Assembly (NCBI GenBank): GCA_021808185.1
Contig: JAKBCB010000179.1
Span: 1-7,248 of the forward strand
Direction of reading: 5' to 3'
Source of the DNA: Pseudomonadota bacterium
GTDB lineage: Bacteria; Pseudomonadota; Alphaproteobacteria; Acetobacterales; Acetobacteraceae
DNA length: 7,248 nt
The translations under genes were made by a program, and so were the position numbers. Below the pieces are notes generated by a model. It saw only the letters and a program-made list of their open reading frames with translations, did not search any database and was not told the DNA's origin. This document shows positions 1-6,997 of this stretch, piece after piece; position 1 is the first letter of the stretch; each line of letters starts with the position of its first letter.

Positions 1-1
1 C

Positions 2-319
2 GAGGAACTCGTAACGTTCTTCGTCGATCGCTGTGCCACGGCGCGCGGCATCGCCAACGAACGGCTGAACGCCATGCCACGCGTGACCAACATCCCGAAC
101 AGCGGCGCGTTCTACGCCATGATCGAGATCGATGGCGTGACCGACACGCTGAAATTCTGCAAGCGCGCGGTGCACGAGGCGCGAATCGGCATGGCCCCGG
201 GCACGTCGTTCGGACGCGGCGCGGAGCATCTGGTGCGCATCTGCTACGCCAAGAGCCGGGACAACCTGACCGAGGCGATGGACCGGCTGGAGCGGTTCGT
301 CGCGGGATACGTGGAGTAG
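2..319 (+). CDS. PLP-dependent class I/II aminotransferase, C-terminal part (5' end outside window)
   Basis: The reading frame is open from the left edge to a TAG stop and gives the last 105 residues of a larger protein. The sequence GAFYAMIEIDG, then EARIGMAPGTSFG, then VRICYAKS is the typical C-terminal small domain of fold-type I (class I/II) aminotransferases. The Arg of VRICYA matches the conserved Arg that holds the substrate alpha-carboxylate (Arg386 of aspartate aminotransferase numbering). The PLP lysine and the large domain lie outside the window, so substrate cannot be assigned; aspartate/aromatic or other amino-acid transaminases of this class are all possible. An internal ATG at 74 is in frame but cannot be the real start, because conserved-looking sequence continues upstream and the domain would be truncated. 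No convincing terminator follows the stop. Confidence 0.9.
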   Translation, partial: EELVTFFVDRCATARGIANERLNAMPRVTNIPNSGAFYAMIEIDGVTDTLKFCKRAVHEARIGMAPGTSFGRGAEHLVRICYAKSRDNLTEAMDRLERFVAGYVE

Positions 320-514
320 CCCGCGTGTGCCGGCGGTCGCATCGTCCATGTGGAAACGGTCCTGCCCGCGCCGCCCGCACGAACGCTTGAGCCGCGCCTC
401 CAGGCCATATTCAGGCCACAGAGCGATGCCACGATGCTTGCATGGCCATACGCAGTAACTTGCAGCGAGGCAGTTCTACCGGGATCGAATTTGCTTCCGG
501 ATGTCTTTCTCGTA

Positions 515-543
515 ATATAAAAACGCGCTTCACGTTTTTGTGT
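515..543. other. AT-rich stem-loop
   Basis: The perfect core pairs AAAAACG (519-525) with CGTTTTT (533-539) around a 7-base loop. Two A-T pairs and two G-T wobbles extend it to 11 pairs. The descending arm ends in five T residues, so a weak factor-independent terminator is conceivable, but it lies about 200 bases after the aminotransferase stop and has little G/C in the stem. It could equally be a processing or regulatory structure, or chance within the AT-rich patch. Confidence 0.35.
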
Positions 544-571
544 CTTGGCCATCGCGCGCGCCTGCCGGCGA

Positions 572-600
572 TGTTAACCCGTCGGGCGCGACGCTATATT
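572..600 (+). promoter_or_regulatory. Possible promoter for the small secreted protein gene
   Basis: TATATT at 595-600 matches five of six bases of the sigma-70 -10 consensus and stands out in GC-rich surroundings. The hexamer 17 bases upstream (TGTTAA, 572-577) is a poor -35 match. If used, transcription would begin near 607 and give a leader of about 60 bases carrying the 609-622 hairpin. This rests on motif inspection only. Confidence 0.35.
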
Positions 601-665
601 GCGTGACATGGCCTTTCGGCCAACACTGGACGTGACGGCACGGGCCGGCACAAGGGAGACTAGTG

Positions 666-1043
666 ATGAGGACGGCTTCGATGCTGCGTGCGGTTGCCAC
701 GCTGACGCTGGCGGCGGCGCTTGCCGCCCCGGTGGCGACACCGGCCTTCGCCGACGGATGGCGGCACGAGGGCGGCTGGGGCGGCGGCCGCGATTGGGGC
801 CGCGGCGGCTGGGGTGGCGGCTGGGGTGGCGGCGGAGATTGGCACGACGGTGGCGGCTTGGGCGCGTTCGGCGGCGCCTTGCTCGGCCTCGGCGTGGGTG
901 CAGCGGTGGGTGCCGCCCTCGGCGGCGCGCCGGCGCCGGTGTATGCCGCCCCGCCCGTCTATGCCGCGCCGCCGCCGGTGTACTATCAGCCGCCGCCGGC
1001 CTATTACGCGCCGCCGCCGCCGGTCTATTACGGCGACGACTGA
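666..1043 (+). CDS. Small exported Gly/Trp-rich protein with Tyr/Pro-rich C-terminal repeats
   Basis: The product is 125 residues. Residues 1-29 form a signal peptide (Arg near the N terminus, Leu/Ala-rich core, ending in AFA before Asp30), so it should be exported to the periplasm or surface. Residues 31-64 are rich in Gly, Trp and Asp, partly encoded by a perfect 12-base tandem repeat (809-832). Residues 65-87 are a Gly/Ala/Leu glycine-zipper-like stretch that could insert in or contact a membrane. Residues 92-122 repeat a V-Y-A/Y-x-P-P unit (VYAAPP, VYAAPPP, VYYQPPP, AYYAPPPP, VYY). The ATG at 666 is preferred over the in-frame GTG at 663 because AGGGAG at 653-658 is spaced 7 bases from it. 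The 34-base gap to the next gene suggests co-transcription with the Spy-like protein. Function is unknown; low-complexity secreted proteins like this are common in alphaproteobacteria. Confidence 0.8.
   Translation: MRTASMLRAVATLTLAAALAAPVATPAFADGWRHEGGWGGGRDWGRGGWGGGWGGGGDWHDGGGLGAFGGALLGLGVGAAVGAALGGAPAPVYAAPPVYAAPPPVYYQPPPAYYAPPPPVYYGDD
809..832 (+). repeat. 12-base perfect tandem repeat, two copies
   Basis: CTGGGGTGGCGG occurs twice head to tail inside the secreted-protein gene and encodes part of its Gly/Trp segment. It keeps the frame, as expected for expansion by slippage. Confidence 0.8.
939..1031 (+). repeat. Degenerate Tyr/Pro coding repeat
   Basis: About five copies of a unit encoding V/A-Y-A/Y-x-P-P(-P-P), residues 92-122 of the secreted protein. 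Unit length varies by one or two proline codons, which fits gain and loss of CCG codons while the frame is kept. Confidence 0.7.
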
Positions 1044-1077
1044 TCGGCGCGCCGCTGCTTCCGTTTCACCTCCCACG

Positions 1078-1545
1078 ATGAGATTGCACTCCATGCGACT
1101 GATCCGGATGACCACCCTCGCGCCCGCCCTGCTCGCGGCCGCCCTGTCGCTGCCGGTCGTGGCGGTGGCGCAGACCACCACGAAGCCGGCAGCCGCCAGC
1201 CCGTCCGAGGCGCACAAGCAGCGGGTCGAGGAGCGGATCGCCGACATGTATGCGACCCTGCACATCGCGCCCACGCAGGAAGCCGTATGGAACGACTTCG
1301 CGCAGGTGATGCTGGATAACGCCCAGGCCATGGACACGCTGCTGGCCAAGCACGCGACCGACCCCTCGACGCGCTCGGCCGAGGACATCATGGCGTCGTA
1401 CGCGGCGATGGCGCAGCAGCACGCGCAGAACGTCCAGAAGCTCTCGGCCGCCTTCCACACGCTCTACAACAACCTGACCAGCGAGCAGCGAAAGGCGGCG
1501 GACGAATTGTTCCGCACCAACGCGCTGCAACGCGTCGCGAAGTAA
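1078..1545 (+). CDS. Spy/CpxP-like periplasmic LTxxQ-motif protein
   Basis: The product is 155 residues from ATG 1078. The N terminus has several Arg residues and a Leu/Ala/Val core ending in AVA before Gln32, a clear signal peptide, so the mature protein should be periplasmic. The mature part is predicted mostly helical. It carries LTSEQ at 133-137 followed by helix-forming residues, the LTxxQ signature of the Spy/CpxP family, and a related LHIAPTQ at 61-67 followed by W71 and F74. Family members act as envelope chaperones or stress-sensor partners; that role here is inferred from the family. The start is uncertain: ATG at 1078, 1093 and 1108 all keep the signal peptide, and none has a strong ribosome site. 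The 15 bases from 1078 and the next 15 resemble each other (MRLHS / MRLIR), suggesting a small duplication of the start. Confidence 0.8.
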   Translation: MRLHSMRLIRMTTLAPALLAAALSLPVVAVAQTTTKPAAASPSEAHKQRVEERIADMYATLHIAPTQEAVWNDFAQVMLDNAQAMDTLLAKHATDPSTRSAEDIMASYAAMAQQHAQNVQKLSAAFHTLYNNLTSEQRKAADELFRTNALQRVAK

Positions 1546-1554
1546 CGCCAGCGC

Positions 1555-1587
1555 GGCCGGTGGGCGTGCTCCGCCCGCCTACCGGCC
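1555..1587. terminator. GC-rich hairpin between convergent genes, possible bidirectional terminator
   Basis: The arm at 1555-1566 (GGCCGGTGGGCG) pairs with 1576-1587 (CGCCTACCGGCC) over 12 pairs with one G-T wobble and a 9-base loop. A competing inner pairing GGGCG/CGCCC is also possible. It starts 9 bases after the Spy-like stop, and its right arm covers the stop and last codons of the minus-strand DUF2336-like gene. No T-run follows on either strand, so a classical factor-independent terminator is not shown; the position between convergent 3' ends supports a role in ending or stabilising transcripts. Confidence 0.5.
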
Positions 1588-2850
1588 CATGCGTTGCAGG
1601 AAATCGAGCTGCCAGCGCATCTCGTCCGGCGTCAGCGGGAAACTCCCGGCATCGCCCGCGCGCAAGGCGGAGGCAGGGCCGACCCGGCACAGCAGCACCT
1701 GCAATGGCCCGCCAAGCCGCATCGAAAACCCGGCGCGCCAAACCAGACTGACAATTCCCTTGGCGCTGCGCAGCGTCACCGCCCGGTCCACCACCGACGG
1801 CTCCACCCCCGCCGCCAGCGCCAGCATCGCCGTGCACAGCCGCGCCTCCCCGCGCTGCGCCGCCGCCAGCACGGCGGACTCGTCCAGCCGGTCCTGCGAC
1901 AGCAATTCCCGCGCCCGCCCCACCGCATCCTCCAGCGTCGTGTCCGAGCGCGGCGGCCGCATGCGCGGCAGCCGCTCGGCCATGCGGCGGCGCAGTTCCT
2001 CCGTCACGCCCGGGTCGAGGTCGCCGCGCGCGGCGAGCACCGCGACAAGCTGCGTGGTCACGATCTCGGACAGCGCCCGCGCCGCCTGCGCCGAGAGCAC
2101 CGGGCGGTGCACCAGCGGATCGTGCCAATCCGGCTGCGTGCCGGCCCGCTCGATCAGTGCGTCCAGCGTCGCCTCGCGGATCGCGGCCGAGTGGTTGGCC
2201 AGCAGCACGGTGATCAGCTTGCTGTCGGCACTCGCCGCGATCGCGTCGGAGACCGAAACCGGCAGGCCGGGGCGGCTGGCGACCGCGATGGCGGTGTGCT
2301 CGCCCGGCGGCTCGGCCAGCAGCGCCAGCAGATCCTCGGCCTGCAACAGCGGCGACAGGCGGATCACCGGCTCGCAGACCGGCAACGCGCTGTCGTGCGC
2401 CAGCCGCAGGATCAGCTCGCGCGGTGCGCTCGGCATGCCCTTGACCACGTCGGCGATGGCCGCGCGCACCCGCACCGCCTCGTCCTCCACCAGGGCCGCC
2501 AGCGTCGCCAGCGCCCGCCCCTCCAACTCGCTGCGCTGGGAAGCGGTCATGTTCGGGATCAGCGAGGCGAGCTTGCGGCCGAGCAGGGTGCGCACCCGCT
2601 CGTCCTGGTCGGCGGCGAGCAACTGGTCCACATGCTCCGGGGCGGCGAGGTTCATCGCCACCGCCGCGCGCACCGTCACCGAGGCGTCGCGCGCCAGTTC
2701 GCGCAGCACGTCCGGCGCGGTGTCCGTGGCGGCGCCAAGGCGCACCCGCGCCGCCTCCTCCAGCCCACGCAGCGCGGTGGGGCCGAGGCGCGGCTTGGCA
2801 AGGGCGGGCAGCCGCGCCCGCTCGGCGGCAACGGCGGCGGCGTCGGTCAC
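1579..2850 (-). CDS. DUF2336-like protein with HEAT-like helical repeats
   Basis: The product is 423 residues, starting at a GTG (2850-2848) and ending at TAG (1581-1579). The N-terminal half holds repeated helical units of the type LARDASVTVRAAVAMNLA (about 52-69), then DQDERVRTLLGRKLA (about 81-95) and VEDEAVRVRAAIADVV (about 115-132), which look like HEAT-type repeats. This matches my recollection of the DUF2336 family, found mainly in alphaproteobacteria and of unknown function; membership was not tested. There is no signal peptide or clear membrane segment, so it is probably cytoplasmic and may be a protein-binding scaffold. The GTG overlaps the TGA stop of the upstream GGDEF gene (GTGA), with GAGG about 8 bases before it, which fixes this start and points to translational coupling. 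The frame stays open further upstream, but that stretch is only an Arg/Ala-rich shadow of the GGDEF gene. Confidence 0.8.
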   Translation of the reverse strand: MTDAAAVAAERARLPALAKPRLGPTALRGLEEAARVRLGAATDTAPDVLRELARDASVTVRAAVAMNLAAPEHVDQLLAADQDERVRTLLGRKLASLIPNMTASQRSELEGRALATLAALVEDEAVRVRAAIADVVKGMPSAPRELILRLAHDSALPVCEPVIRLSPLLQAEDLLALLAEPPGEHTAIAVASRPGLPVSVSDAIAASADSKLITVLLANHSAAIREATLDALIERAGTQPDWHDPLVHRPVLSAQAARALSEIVTTQLVAVLAARGDLDPGVTEELRRRMAERLPRMRPPRSDTTLEDAVGRARELLSQDRLDESAVLAAAQRGEARLCTAMLALAAGVEPSVVDRAVTLRSAKGIVSLVWRAGFSMRLGGPLQVLLCRVGPASALRAGDAGSFPLTPDEMRWQLDFLQRMGR

Positions 2851-4304
2851 GGGGTATCCTCGGCGCGTGCCACGCGCCAATGGCCGCGCCCACCGCGCTT
2901 GACGGAATACATCGCCCGGTCGGCGCGTTGCAGCAGCGCCTCGGCATCCTCGCCGCGCCCGGGCCAGCGCCCGGCAATGCCGATGGAGAACGTCACCGGC
3001 GGCACGCCCGCGGGCGAGAAATGCACCAGCGCCGCAGGCCCTGCGGTGCGCAGATGCTCGGCCCTCTCGGCGGCGGCCAGTTCGTCGGCGCCGTCCAGCC
3101 ACAGCGCGAACTCGTCGCCACCGAGCCTTGCCACAAGGTCGGTCGGGCGTACGCAGTTCCGCAGCACCGTGGCCGCCGCCTGCAACGCCTCGTCGCCGAC
3201 ATCGTGGCCGCGGCTGTCGTTCAGCGCCTTGAAGTTGTCCAGATCGACGAACAGCAGCGCGCCGGGCAGCCCGTCCACCTCCAGCCGGTCGAAGCGGCGG
3301 GAGAGTTCGTCGATGAAGGCGCGGCGGTTGAGCAGGCCGGTCAGCGGGTCGGTGCGCGCCTGGCGCGCCATTTCGCGCTGGATCGCCTCGTGCTCCAGCA
3401 CCACGCGCACGATGGCGGCGGTGGAGGAGGCGAGCATCCGCTCGTCGGCATCCCAGGCCCGCCCGCCCGGCTCGCGCCACAGCGCCAGCGCCGCTTCCTC
3501 GCCGAAGCGGGTCTGCGTCGGGCAGACCAGCACCGGCCGCCCGTCCGATGCGGTGCCGTCCACCGGGTCCTCGCCGCCATTGTCCAGCAGGGCGGCGACC
3601 GTCGGCAGCACCGCCGGCACGAGGCGGCCGAACCCGTGCAGCACGGTCGGTTCCGCGCCGGTGCCCAGCACGTCCAGCACCGCCAGCCCCTCGCTGCCGG
3701 TGGCGCGCGCGAGCGAGGCGAGCACCGACTGCATCATGCGCGGCGCCAGCACTTCCTTGCGCATCTGCCACAGGATGTGGTCCAGCACCTCCCCGCGCCG
3801 CAGCGCCGTGGCGACTTCGGCCTCGCGCGTCTCCTGCTCGGTCACGTCCTGGCCCAGACCGCGCACGCCGCGCACGCGGCCATGCTCGTCCAGGATCGGA
3901 GCAACGGAGAACGACAGGCAGACCGAGCGCCCGTCCGGCCGCTTGAGCCAGGCGCGACGGCGGCGCACCGGTTCGCTCGCATGGAACGGGTCGAACGCCG
4001 AGGCACCACCGGCATCGGCCAGCAGCAGCGCCGCCGTCTGGCCGAGCAGCGTCGCCGCCGGCCAGCCGATCGCCGTGTCGGGCGCGACGAACACGAAGCG
4101 TCCCCAGTCGTCGGTCTCGAAGGCCATGTCGGCCGCGAGCGTGACGAGGTCGCGCCAGCGCTTGCGGCTGTCCAGCAGCGCCTCGCGCAGGGTCGCGCCG
4201 CCATCGGCCGCGCCCCCGTCGTCCGGCGGCGGCGCCGCGCGTGTCGTGGCATGGCGTTGGGCCGGCGGCATGCCGGGTGGCAGGTGGTGTTGCGCCTTGG
4301 TCAT
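2847..4304 (-). CDS. PAS / GAF-like / GGDEF diguanylate cyclase
   Basis: The product is 485 residues and should make cyclic di-GMP from two GTP. Residues about 47-157 look like a PAS domain ending in the usual RGLGQDVTEQ transition. About 165-310 resembles a GAF domain, less certainly. About 319-478 is the GGDEF domain: DPLTGLLNRR at its start, FVDLDNFK with the metal-binding Asp near 354, and GGDEF at 395-399 with no substitution. RPTD at 386-389 lies exactly five residues before GGDEF, the product-inhibition I-site spacing. No EAL or HD-GYP domain and no membrane segment is seen, so it is probably a soluble sensor-cyclase; its ligand is unknown. The start is ATG 4304, with AAGGGA about 11 bases upstream. 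The frame is open further upstream to 4724, but that part is antisense to dapD. Its stop overlaps the start of the DUF2336-like gene. Confidence 0.92.
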   Translation of the reverse strand: MTKAQHHLPPGMPPAQRHATTRAAPPPDDGGAADGGATLREALLDSRKRWRDLVTLAADMAFETDDWGRFVFVAPDTAIGWPAATLLGQTAALLLADAGGASAFDPFHASEPVRRRRAWLKRPDGRSVCLSFSVAPILDEHGRVRGVRGLGQDVTEQETREAEVATALRRGEVLDHILWQMRKEVLAPRMMQSVLASLARATGSEGLAVLDVLGTGAEPTVLHGFGRLVPAVLPTVAALLDNGGEDPVDGTASDGRPVLVCPTQTRFGEEAALALWREPGGRAWDADERMLASSTAAIVRVVLEHEAIQREMARQARTDPLTGLLNRRAFIDELSRRFDRLEVDGLPGALLFVDLDNFKALNDSRGHDVGDEALQAAATVLRNCVRPTDLVARLGGDEFALWLDGADELAAAERAEHLRTAGPAALVHFSPAGVPPVTFSIGIAGRWPGRGEDAEALLQRADRAMYSVKRGGRGHWRVARAEDTP

Positions 4305-4388
4305 CGGCTTTTGGGTCCCTTGGGCCGAGCAATTCGATGTCACGAGCGTAAAGACCGCGTTAGCGCCGCCCCGGATCGGCAGGCGGCC

Positions 4389-4402
4389 AACCGGCAACCG
4401 GC
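4389..4402 (+). repeat. Perfect tandem heptamer AACCGGC x2
   Basis: Two adjacent copies of AACCGGC end 5 bases before the TTGACA box of the probable dapD promoter. They are flanked by the inverted pair ATCGG / CCGAT. The position would suit an activator or repressor site, but the regulator is unknown and chance in GC-rich DNA is possible. Confidence 0.45.
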
Positions 4403-4407
4403 TCCGA

Positions 4408-4436
4408 TTGACACTCTCCCGCCCGCTGCGCATGGT
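4408..4436 (+). promoter_or_regulatory. Probable sigma-70 promoter of the dapDE operon
   Basis: TTGACA at 4408-4413 is a perfect -35 consensus. After a 17-base spacer, CATGGT at 4431-4436 keeps three of six -10 bases, which is usual for a high-GC alphaproteobacterium. Transcription would start near 4443, about 25 bases before the dapD ATG, leaving room for AGAGG at 4453-4457. Confidence 0.55.
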
Positions 4437-4467
4437 CCGCCCGCGTGGCAGCAGAGGCGGGGCGCGG

Positions 4468-5300
<833 letters not shown>

Positions 5301-5304
<4 letters not shown>

Positions 5305-6440
5305 CGCACGCGCCCGAGCCCCACGGCGATCCGCTGCCGCTGGCGCAGAAGCTGATCCGCTGCGCCAGCGTCACCCCCGCGGACGAGGGCGCGCAGACCG
5401 TGCTCGCCACCGAACTGCGCCGGCTGGGGTTCAGCGTCACCCCGCTGCGCTTCGGCACCATCGAGAACCTGTTCGCCCGCATCGGCTCCGCCGGCCCGCA
5501 TATCTGCTTCGCCGGCCATACCGACGTGGTGCCGGCCGGCGCCGGCGCCTGGACGGTGGACCCGTTCGCCGGCAAGGTGCGCGCGGGCCTGCTGTACGGG
5601 CGCGGCGCCTGCGACATGAAGGGGGCGATCGCCGCCTTCGCCGCCGCCGCCGCCCAGCATCTCGCCCACGCGCCGCTGCGCGGCTCGATCAGCCTGCTGA
5701 TCACCGGCGACGAGGAAGGTGACGCCATCGACGGCACGGCGCGGGTGCTGGAATGGATGGCGGCCAACGGGCAGATCCCGGATTTCTGCCTCGTGGGTGA
5801 GCCGACCAACCAGACGCGGCTGGGCGATGTCATCAAGATCGGCCGGCGCGGCAGCGTCACCGCGCGCATCACCGTGTTCGGCCAGCAGGGCCACGTCGCC
5901 TACCCGCACCGCACGGACAACCCGATCCACCGCCTCGTGCGCGCGCTCGCCGCCCTCACCGCCGCCCCGCTGGACGGGGGGAGCGAGTGGTTCGAGCCCT
6001 CGACGCTGCAAGTCACCACGGTCGATGTCGGCAACCCGGCCAACAACGTGGTGCCGGCGCAGGCGCAGGCGACGCTGAACATCCGCTTCAACGACCGGCA
6101 CACCTCGGCCGCGCTGGAGTCCTGGCTGCGCGCCACGCTGGCACGCTATGCCGACCGCTTCACGCTCGACCTGTCGGTCAGCGGCGAAAGCTTTCTGACC
6201 ACGCCGGGCGCGCAGGTGGACACGCTGCGCCACGCCATCGCCGAGGCGACCGGTGCCGAGGCGCGCCTGGACACCGGCGGCGGCACCTCGGACGCGCGCT
6301 TCATCGCCCGCTTCTGCCCGGTCGCGGAATTCGGGCTGGTCGGCACCACCATGCATCAGGTGGACGAGCGCGTGCCGGTCGATGAACTGCGCGCGTTGGC
6401 CGGCGTGTACCGCCATGTGCTGGAGGCGTTCGGCGTATGA
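5301..6440 (+). CDS. dapE: Succinyl-diaminopimelate desuccinylase
   Basis: The product is 379 residues, normal for DapE, an M20-family di-zinc peptidase-like enzyme that removes succinate from N-succinyl-LL-diaminopimelate to give LL-diaminopimelate. Zinc ligands and catalytic residues are all present: His73 in FAGHTDVVPAG, Asp105 in GRGACDMKG, Glu138 (base) and Glu139 in TGDEEGD, Glu167 in LVGEPT and His352 in GTTMHQVDE. The lid/dimer domain (about 178-290) has GHVAYPH, with His198 matching the active-site His contributed across the dimer. The start is TTG 5301: no in-frame ATG or GTG lies near, length and N-terminal alignment fit, and TTG overlaps the dapD stop (TTGA). No clear Shine-Dalgarno precedes it, so translation probably depends on dapD. 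Its own TGA overlaps the ATG of the next gene. Confidence 0.96.
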
Positions 6441-6997
6441 GCCTGCCCGCCGCGATCGGGGTGGCGCGGCTGGCGCGGTTCCGCGCCGACGGGCTCGCCT
6501 CGTTCGATGCGACGCCGGTCGGGCTGCTGAACGCGCTGGCGCCGTGGTTCGCCTTCGCGCTGGTGGCGTTCGTGCTGATGCTGGTGCAGGGATCGCCGAT
6601 CGGCGCGCTCGGCGATCTGCTGGGCACCACGGTCGCCTTGCTCGCCCCCACCGTGGTCTCGCACGCCCTGGCGCGGCGCTGGGGGCGGGAGGCGGCGTGG
6701 CTGCGCTACTGCGTGGCCTTCACCTGGACCCAATGGGTGATGCCGCCGGCGCTGCTGCTGGCGATGCTCGGCAGCGGCATGCTGGTCGCGATCGGGGTGC
6801 CGGACGCCGCCGCGGAACTGCTTGGCGCGCTGGCGCTGCTGACCTACGCGCTGGCGCTGCACGGCTTCATCGCCCGCCGCGCACTCGATCTGTCGTTCTG
6901 GCGCACGGTCGCGTTCGTGGCCATCGTCAATCTCGGCACCGGGGTCGCCGTCACCGTGCCGGTGCTGCTGCGCGGCGCGCTGGAGGGATCGGCATGA
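6437..6997 (+). CDS. Integral membrane protein of unknown function, dapE-linked
   Basis: The product is 186 residues and I do not recognise a named family. After a short polar N terminus, about five hydrophobic segments can be seen, near residues 29-50, 58-79, 93-119, 126-146 and 156-178, with Arg-rich loops (ARRWGRE at 79-85, ARR at 146-148), so it should lie in the inner membrane. There is no signal peptide and no obvious catalytic motif. The ATG overlaps the dapE stop (ATGA), and GGAGG at 6422-6426 sits 10 bases upstream, so the start is well supported. Its stop in turn overlaps the start of the next membrane gene. Its N-terminal segment resembles that neighbour (ARxR/KxDG, then NA, then a Trp/Phe/Ala-rich first hydrophobic segment). 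A link to diaminopimelate or cell-wall metabolism is suggested only by position. Confidence 0.8.
   Translation: MSLPAAIGVARLARFRADGLASFDATPVGLLNALAPWFAFALVAFVLMLVQGSPIGALGDLLGTTVALLAPTVVSHALARRWGREAAWLRYCVAFTWTQWVMPPALLLAMLGSGMLVAIGVPDAAAELLGALALLTYALALHGFIARRALDLSFWRTVAFVAIVNLGTGVAVTVPVLLRGALEGSA

Larger units (their letters stand above)
320..665. other. 346-base intergenic region, AT-rich island in the middle
   Basis: This gap separates the aminotransferase from the small secreted protein gene. The part from about 455 to 545 is much richer in A/T than the rest of the window and contains a stem-loop (515-543). The part from about 570 to 665 looks like the leader of the downstream gene: a TATATT box, a small hairpin TGGCC-TTTC-GGCCA at 609-622, two copies of CGTGAC (602-607 and 631-636) and a Shine-Dalgarno-like AAGGGAG. 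No + strand gene is supported here. A minus-strand frame from 552 down to 244 is discussed under findings and is not called as a gene. Confidence 0.6.
4305..4467. promoter_or_regulatory. Divergent intergenic region between the GGDEF gene and dapD
   Basis: This 163-base region must hold control signals for both transcription units. On the dapD side a good -35 is visible. On the GGDEF side I find no convincing -35/-10 pair, only the AAGGGA ribosome site. A tandem heptamer and an inverted pair ATCGG (4375-4379) / CCGAT (4404-4408) lie in its centre. Confidence 0.6.

Noticed and set aside
301..325. Inverted repeat CGCGGG / CCCGCG around the aminotransferase stop as a terminator
   Set aside because: Only 6 pairs with a 13-base loop and no T-run; expected by chance in this GC-rich sequence.
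1045..1054. Palindrome CGGCGCGCCG between the two small exported protein genes
   Set aside because: It has no loop and such GC palindromes are common by chance; no sign of a terminator or operator.
660..1460. Minus-strand and alternate + frames through the two small exported protein genes
   Set aside because: They are Arg/Ala-rich shadows of the repeat-coding region; the chosen frames have signal peptides and a family motif.
2851..4332. Upstream extension of the DUF2336-like frame to make a 917-residue protein
   Set aside because: The added part is an Arg/Ala/Gly-rich alternate-frame shadow of the GGDEF gene. The GTGA overlap and GAGG site support a start at 2850.
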